Source of the DNA: Adiantum capillus-veneris | Lineage: Eukaryota > Streptophyta > Polypodiopsida > Polypodiales > Pteridaceae | DNA: 64,000 bases | Direction of reading: 5' to 3' | Assembly (NCBI GenBank): GCA_014529385.2 | Contig: CM043961.1 | Coordinates: 15,084,478 to 15,148,477, forward strand | In this document: piece by piece, positions 59,950 through 64,000 of the stretch | Numbering within the stretch: the stretch's first letter is position 1 | How the letters are laid out: every line of letters starts with the position of its first letter | Translations under genes and position numbers: made by a program | The notes under the pieces: generated by a model | The model's input: the letters and a program-made list of their open reading frames with translations, nothing else | Databases searched by the model: none | What the model was told of the DNA's origin: nothing

Positions 59950-61067
59950 ATCCCAACCAAATTTCCTCTATAGGAGCTGACTTTAGAGTTAGGCTCCCAT
60001 CATTGATCTCTCTAACTTTTTCCCATAAGTGTCCTGGCTAGTATTCCTCTACGAATGGAATTCCGTCTAAGGCATCTTCGCTGTCTGGCACTATAAGTTT
60101 TGGTTCTTTTGTTTCAAGGTGGGGTTATGCCCTCACATTGGGTTTTTCTTTAGTGTCTCTTACCACCACAAGCTTCTCAGGTTTTGCAATACTTTCAAGC
60201 TTGGGTTTTTGTTTTTCCAACATTTCTTGCGTGATTCTTACTAAATTTTGATAAGCTTCCAGCTTAGTTGCTTCCATGTCTGGAGAAGGATAGTTTTTTC
60301 ATTTTTCTTCCATGTTTTGGCCTACTTTAAGTCCTGCTTGGTAGGCTTCCAAGACGGCATTAATAGGCTGAAAATTTTTATCAACCAGAATGGATCCTTT
60401 AGATTTCATGGTTGTTTCCTTGATTTCACTTCCAGTTTCTTTCAACTTTTCCTGGAATATTTTTCTTGCTTTCTCCTCGATTTCAACCCGTCGTTTTTAT
60501 TTTTTCATCTTATATCTTTTGCTCCTGCTTCTTTGAGAGGAAGCTTTCATATGTTCCGAATCATCAGAGGTGTTGTGTTTCTTTTTCTTGGCCTGGGCTC
60601 TAGTGATTACCTTGATTGGAACAATCGGTTCACTCTTTGATGAGCTACTAGGTATCACTTGGACTACGTTTACTATTGTTTTACCCTTGTTTAAAGAAAA
60701 TCTTCCGGAAAGTTTCCTCCCTTTTTGCAAGATTGTATGCAATAGGCTTCACTGGCTTGAGGTTTTTGTCAGGTTCTGGATATTCATTTTTCCGGTGATC
60801 ATCAGCACCACAGTTGTGACAGTTTCCTGTTCTTGGTTTAATCATGGGTCTTACCATGGGAGGTCTGACACCTTGATTAACTACATAATACATTGGTGCA
60901 AGCTCTGGTGGAGCATAAGTCACGGTTTCTTCGATTGGTGGTGGATGTGAATTATACCAATCTTGTTCTACCATTAATGTAGATGGACTATGCTCAACAT
61001 AGGGTGTAACAGGCACTAATGCTTGTTCATCTATAACTCCTTCAGAGTGCATGTAATTTACAGGCAC
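59950..61067 (-). pseudogene. Family C gag C-terminus with zinc knuckle and basic linker
   Basis: 61067-60681 reads HSPSTLMVEQDWYNSH, PELAPMYYVVNQGVRPPMV and a damaged zinc knuckle CHNCGADDHRKNEYP (last Cys now Tyr). A frameshift leads to 60742-60497, which is rich in Lys and Ser (RAQAKKKKHNTSDDSE). Up to 59950 several stops interrupt a charged linker. Confidence 0.7.
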
Positions 61068-61190
61068 TACATTACGTCCAGGTATGGAGGTTGTTGACCC
61101 AACACAGGTTGAGGTTTTTCCATACCCATTGGTGGTCTTTGAGCTTGGGCCCTATTAGGTTGATACTGTACATGGGTTGTCCTTGTGGCC

Positions 61191-62282
61191 TCATGGGCAT
61201 GTACTGAACATTCCCATCATACTTTGGTATGAAGTAGCACTCATGGGTCTCATGGTTGGTCCATTTACCCTCAATTTCACACCTTTTTTTGGCCTAATTG
61301 GTTGTCCCAGTTGAGGTATCCCTTCTCCTGGTCCCTTCGTAGGTGCTTTTTGCATGTTGTTCATCATGTCATTCATCCTTTTGAGCATATCTTCTATGGC
61401 TGAAAGTGGTGATGCAGCAGCTGTTCCCACTTGTGCTGGTTTAGTGGATGTTGTTTACTCACTTTGGTTATCCTTAGGGACATCTTCTTCATTAAAAATA
61501 TCACAATTGTTTCCTAAGTCAATAGCATGTTACTCACACTCTTCTAGGGTTGTATGATTTTTACTATAGAGTATAGCATGAAGTTCTTTGTTTAGCAGTC
61601 CCTCTAGAAACAATGATATGAGTCGTTCTTCTACAGATATCTCTAGCCCTGGGTATCTGGCAATATATTGTTTTATTCAAGCTGCACAATCCTTAACAGA
61701 CTCACCATGTTTCTGTTTAAAGTTGTAGATTTGAGCTACCATATTATGTTTGATCCCCGTTTTGCAACAAGAAGCTACAAATTCTTGAGCTAATGTATTC
61801 AAGTCCATGATTGACCTTAGTGGAATGTTTTGGAACCATGTCAATGCTTTTCCTTCTAATTTTATTCCAAACCCCTCGAATTGAGTATGTAAATCGAATA
61901 TACGTTCTGCTTTCAGCAATTGCTTAAAGCTTGCTAAGTGGTCGTATGAATCCCCTGATCCATTGTATTTTCTGACCCAGTTTTGAAAATCAGCTGGTCT
62001 GACGCGTCTGTTTGGTTCAATTCCCGGTCCCCTAGCAGTTGGTCCTATTCCGAGTCCTTCAAACCAGTCTGTTGGAAATAGTGACTCATGTAGCCCTGGA
62101 CTGGCCTTCGTGTCACCCGGTTTTCTACGTGATGAGGTGGTTTCTGGTTCCTTAACATTACTCTCAGATGATCTCTTCTGGTGTTCATCTCTTTGAATTG
62201 TTTCTGGTCCTTGTACCAATATCCAATTCCTTATGGAATACCCTTGGTATCTGGTTTGTTCTACCTCCTCAGAAGTCATCAT
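61191..62282 (-). pseudogene. Family C gag capsid
   Basis: The frame 61677-62282 reads ADFQNWVRKYNGSGDSYDHL, FEGFGIKLEGKALTWFQNIP and LNTLAQEFVASCCKTG, the retrotransposon gag capsid fold. The same frame continues through TGA and TAA stops to 61191 with IEDMLKRMNDMMNNMQKAP. The three stops sit in Gln- or Arg-like contexts. Confidence 0.82.
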
Positions 62283-62876
62283 AACAAAGTTTGTTTTTAT
62301 AACAATCCCTAAACAGGTAGGTTGGTAGGTCTGCTGATCCCTTATCTTTGATCTTGAAGATATAAATGATCTTCATGGCCATTAGTTGTCCTGATTTGGC
62401 ACGTGAAGTCCACATAATATCTTTTATGTTCCTGTCTTCCCAACAATAGACTACGATCCTAGGATTATCCGTACTAAGCCATTTCAAAGGCTTTAAATTT
62501 ACTTGATCGTATCCCTTGAATTATAAAGTTGGTCATCCTTCTTTTGCTAACCCTCATTTGTCTACCACATCAGGGTTTTCACCTTGTACATACTGAGTTC
62601 CATTTTTGTCCATGTACATTTCCCCTGTTTTTTTGCCCTAATCTCTTCTTTAAACTCAATACCATGGTCATCAATACGAATAGCATACTCCTTGTTAGGG
62701 TCCAAGTAAACCTGGGCTCCATGTCGGTTAGTCTTGTAAAAAGAGAGTATATGCTTATAGCGCATTGTCATTCCGATTTTCGAGTGAGTTGAGTAAGAAG
62801 ACATTTCAGATGTTGAATCTGAAAAAGTATCCGAGTCTTCTTCAAGAATTGTGTGCAAGGAATTGCCTTGATTCAC
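62269..62876 (-). pseudogene. Family C acidic 5' frame
   Basis: MNQGNSLHTILEEDSDTFSD and EMSSYSTHSKIGMTMRYKHI, then a frameshift, then LKWLSTDNPRIVVYCWEDRN and FKIKDKGSADLPTYLFRD. It precedes the capsid and resembles the 2553-3060 part of the left family C remnant in position and style. No known domain. Confidence 0.5.
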
Positions 62877-63379
62877 GCTTTCTTCGGTGGATACTCTATT
62901 GGAGGTTTCTCCGAGTATGCCTTGATTTCCTAGTAAACGACTAGATCTAAGGTTTATATAGACTTCTGAAGCCTTGGATAGAGTACTTATCTTTGGATTG
63001 ATCTATCGTCAATTTCCACTTGATTCGATTGCAAATTTCTATCAAGCTACTGATTCCTCGTCTGCAACTTGATTCCTGTACAAATTTGATCAAGTTAGAT
63101 ATTATACTCCAGCTAAATTTTTGCAAGTTTTTGTCCCAACTTTGACACAGATCTGTTAAGCACCTCAAGTTAAGGTCACCAGCCAAGTTCATCAAGTTTG
63201 GACAATTTTTGGTCAAATGGTCATCAATTTTCTGTCCGCAGACTAACTTTGCAAATTTGGTCACAATTTTCAACCCAGTGATCCAAATCTCACCAAATTT
63301 GGTTTGTGGGCTTATTACATCATGTGAAGCTAGTGGTATGCTGACTTGGTCAAAAAAGTTGAAAAATGGGGCAGATATA
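62877..63379. other. Leader of the family C element, family D-like repeat
   Basis: Noncoding. A stretch near 63290-63330 (AATTTGGTTTGTGGGCTTAT, ACATCATGTGAA) resembles 51985-52020 in the family D leader (AACTTGGGTAGTGGGCTTG, ACATCATGTACTT). Leaders of the two families may therefore be related. Confidence 0.35.
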
Positions 63380-63606
63380 TGTTGGAATTAGGGTTGCAGA
63401 GAAACGCACACAGCTTGGAGAAGACGAAGGAAGCTCAAGGCACACAATAGAGAGTGTGTTACTTAGTATGCAATGGAAAGATAGATAGCCCTAGAGTGAT
63501 GGGCGTATATCCAATGCTTGGGGAAAAAAACCTCCTAAAGAGGGAAAAAATGCCCCAGCGGTCCTAGTGTGTTCACACACATCACTACCACATGTATACA
63601 GTAACA
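63380..63606 (-). mobile_element. Ty1/copia 3' LTR (227 bp)
   Basis: On the minus strand it starts TGTTACTGTATAC directly after a purine tract (CCAAAGGGGATT, 63607-63618) and ends CCCTAATTCCAACA. The TGTT/AACA ends and position next to copia pol fix the orientation. The 5' LTR lies outside the window. Confidence 0.7.
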
Positions 63607-63681
63607 AATCCCCTTTGGAGTGATACGGTGAACGAGAGCTGGCACATGAGTAAAGGGAAGTGTCATGCCCTGAGGACATGA

Positions 63682-64000
63682 TCAGTCCACAAAGGGGAGT
63701 AAGCCCAAAGCTTTGCGGAAAGCTTCAAGCTTCTCACGAGACAATGCCTTTGTGAAAAGATCTGCAAGGTTGTCCTGTGTTGGCACATAAGCCAAGCTAA
63801 TCTCTCCTACTTAGAGCCTCTCCCTAACATAGTGGTAATCCACCTCAATGTGCTTTGTGCAAGCATGAAAAACTGGATTCCTCGCAAGTGCCAATGCACT
63901 TTGACTGTCAGTGTAGACAATGTTGGCAGTGTCCTATCCAACACCCAAATCATCCATAAGGCGTCTGAGCCATACACACTCAACGGTAGCTGTGAAGACT
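63682..64000 (-). pseudogene. Ty1/copia RNase H C-terminus
   Basis: VYTDSQSALALARNPVFHAC, KHIEVDYHYVRERL and AYVPTQDNLADLFTKALSRE are hallmark words of the copia polyprotein end. The gene stops at 63682-63684. Two in-frame stops (TAG after DLGVG, TAA after RERL) sit at Gln-like positions. The rest of the element continues past the window edge. Confidence 0.93.

Larger units (their letters stand above)
53707..63379 (-). mobile_element. Family C: Tat-like Ty3/gypsy element, ~9.7 kb without intact LTRs
   Basis: On the minus strand the order is leader, acidic 5' frame, capsid, zinc knuckle, protease, RT, RNase H, two integrase zinc modules, integrase core, then a C-terminal extension with a second protease-like domain. 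The RT lead-in (YRDIFAWSYKDLKGVDPEI) is typical of the Tat/Ogre group, and no chromodomain follows the integrase. The 5' end is cut by a copia element at 63380. Confidence 0.8.

Overview
This is a nuclear segment of a land plant with a large genome full of decayed retrotransposons. The reasons are plant-style Ty3/gypsy elements primed by initiator tRNA-Met, a chromodomain integrase, a Ty1/copia tail with plant motifs, PLS-type pentatricopeptide repeats, a plant F-box gene, GT-AG introns and very long (CT)n and (GT)n microsatellites. A fern or another non-seed plant is my best guess, from the PPR wording and repeat style. That is inference.

Layout. 1-990: a + strand Ty3/gypsy remnant (RT piece, integrase tail, polypurine tract, LTR start). 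1000-4197: a minus-strand gag of a Tat-like family (family C) whose capsid part looks like another family (B). 4198-7060: low-complexity and featureless DNA. 7061-9160: an intact intronless F-box gene on the minus strand, the clearest host gene. 9650-12240: microsatellite-rich DNA around a broken PPR gene. 12240-15944: mostly noncoding DNA, with an LTR-like stretch and a 61-bp minisatellite. 15945-19529: element B1 (3' LTR plus deleted internal region). 19530-20002: the 3' end of another Ty3 family (G). 20420-22870: a broken gene for a long acidic repeat protein. 24350-35410: a ~40-bp minisatellite carrying a solo LTR and one structurally complete 8.9-kb chromovirus (family A), both with target-site duplications. 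35414-40343: element B2, sister of B1. 40344-44230: a putative multi-exon gene and a clean two-exon gene with TATA box. 44231-44557: a foldback MITE. 44702-45756: an open frame, interrupted twice, ending in a histone H3 fold with CENH3-like features and a very long N-terminal tail. 46300-53700: LTR-like pieces and long unrecognised open frames (family D), with ~285-bp repeats each carrying a small palindrome. 53707-63379: a near-complete Tat-like Ty3 element (family C), whose polyprotein appears to carry two integrase zinc-binding modules and a second retropepsin after the integrase. 63380-64000: the 3' end of a Ty1/copia element.

Almost every retroelement frame is closed by stops that sit where Gln (CAA, CAG) or Arg (CGA) is expected, so C-to-T decay explains most of them. 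The most unusual items are the H3-fold frame, the family C polyprotein and the periodic palindromes shared by family D leaders. B1 and B2 share internal deletions, which suggests defective elements moved in trans. All coordinates and translations were read by eye, and no database search was possible.
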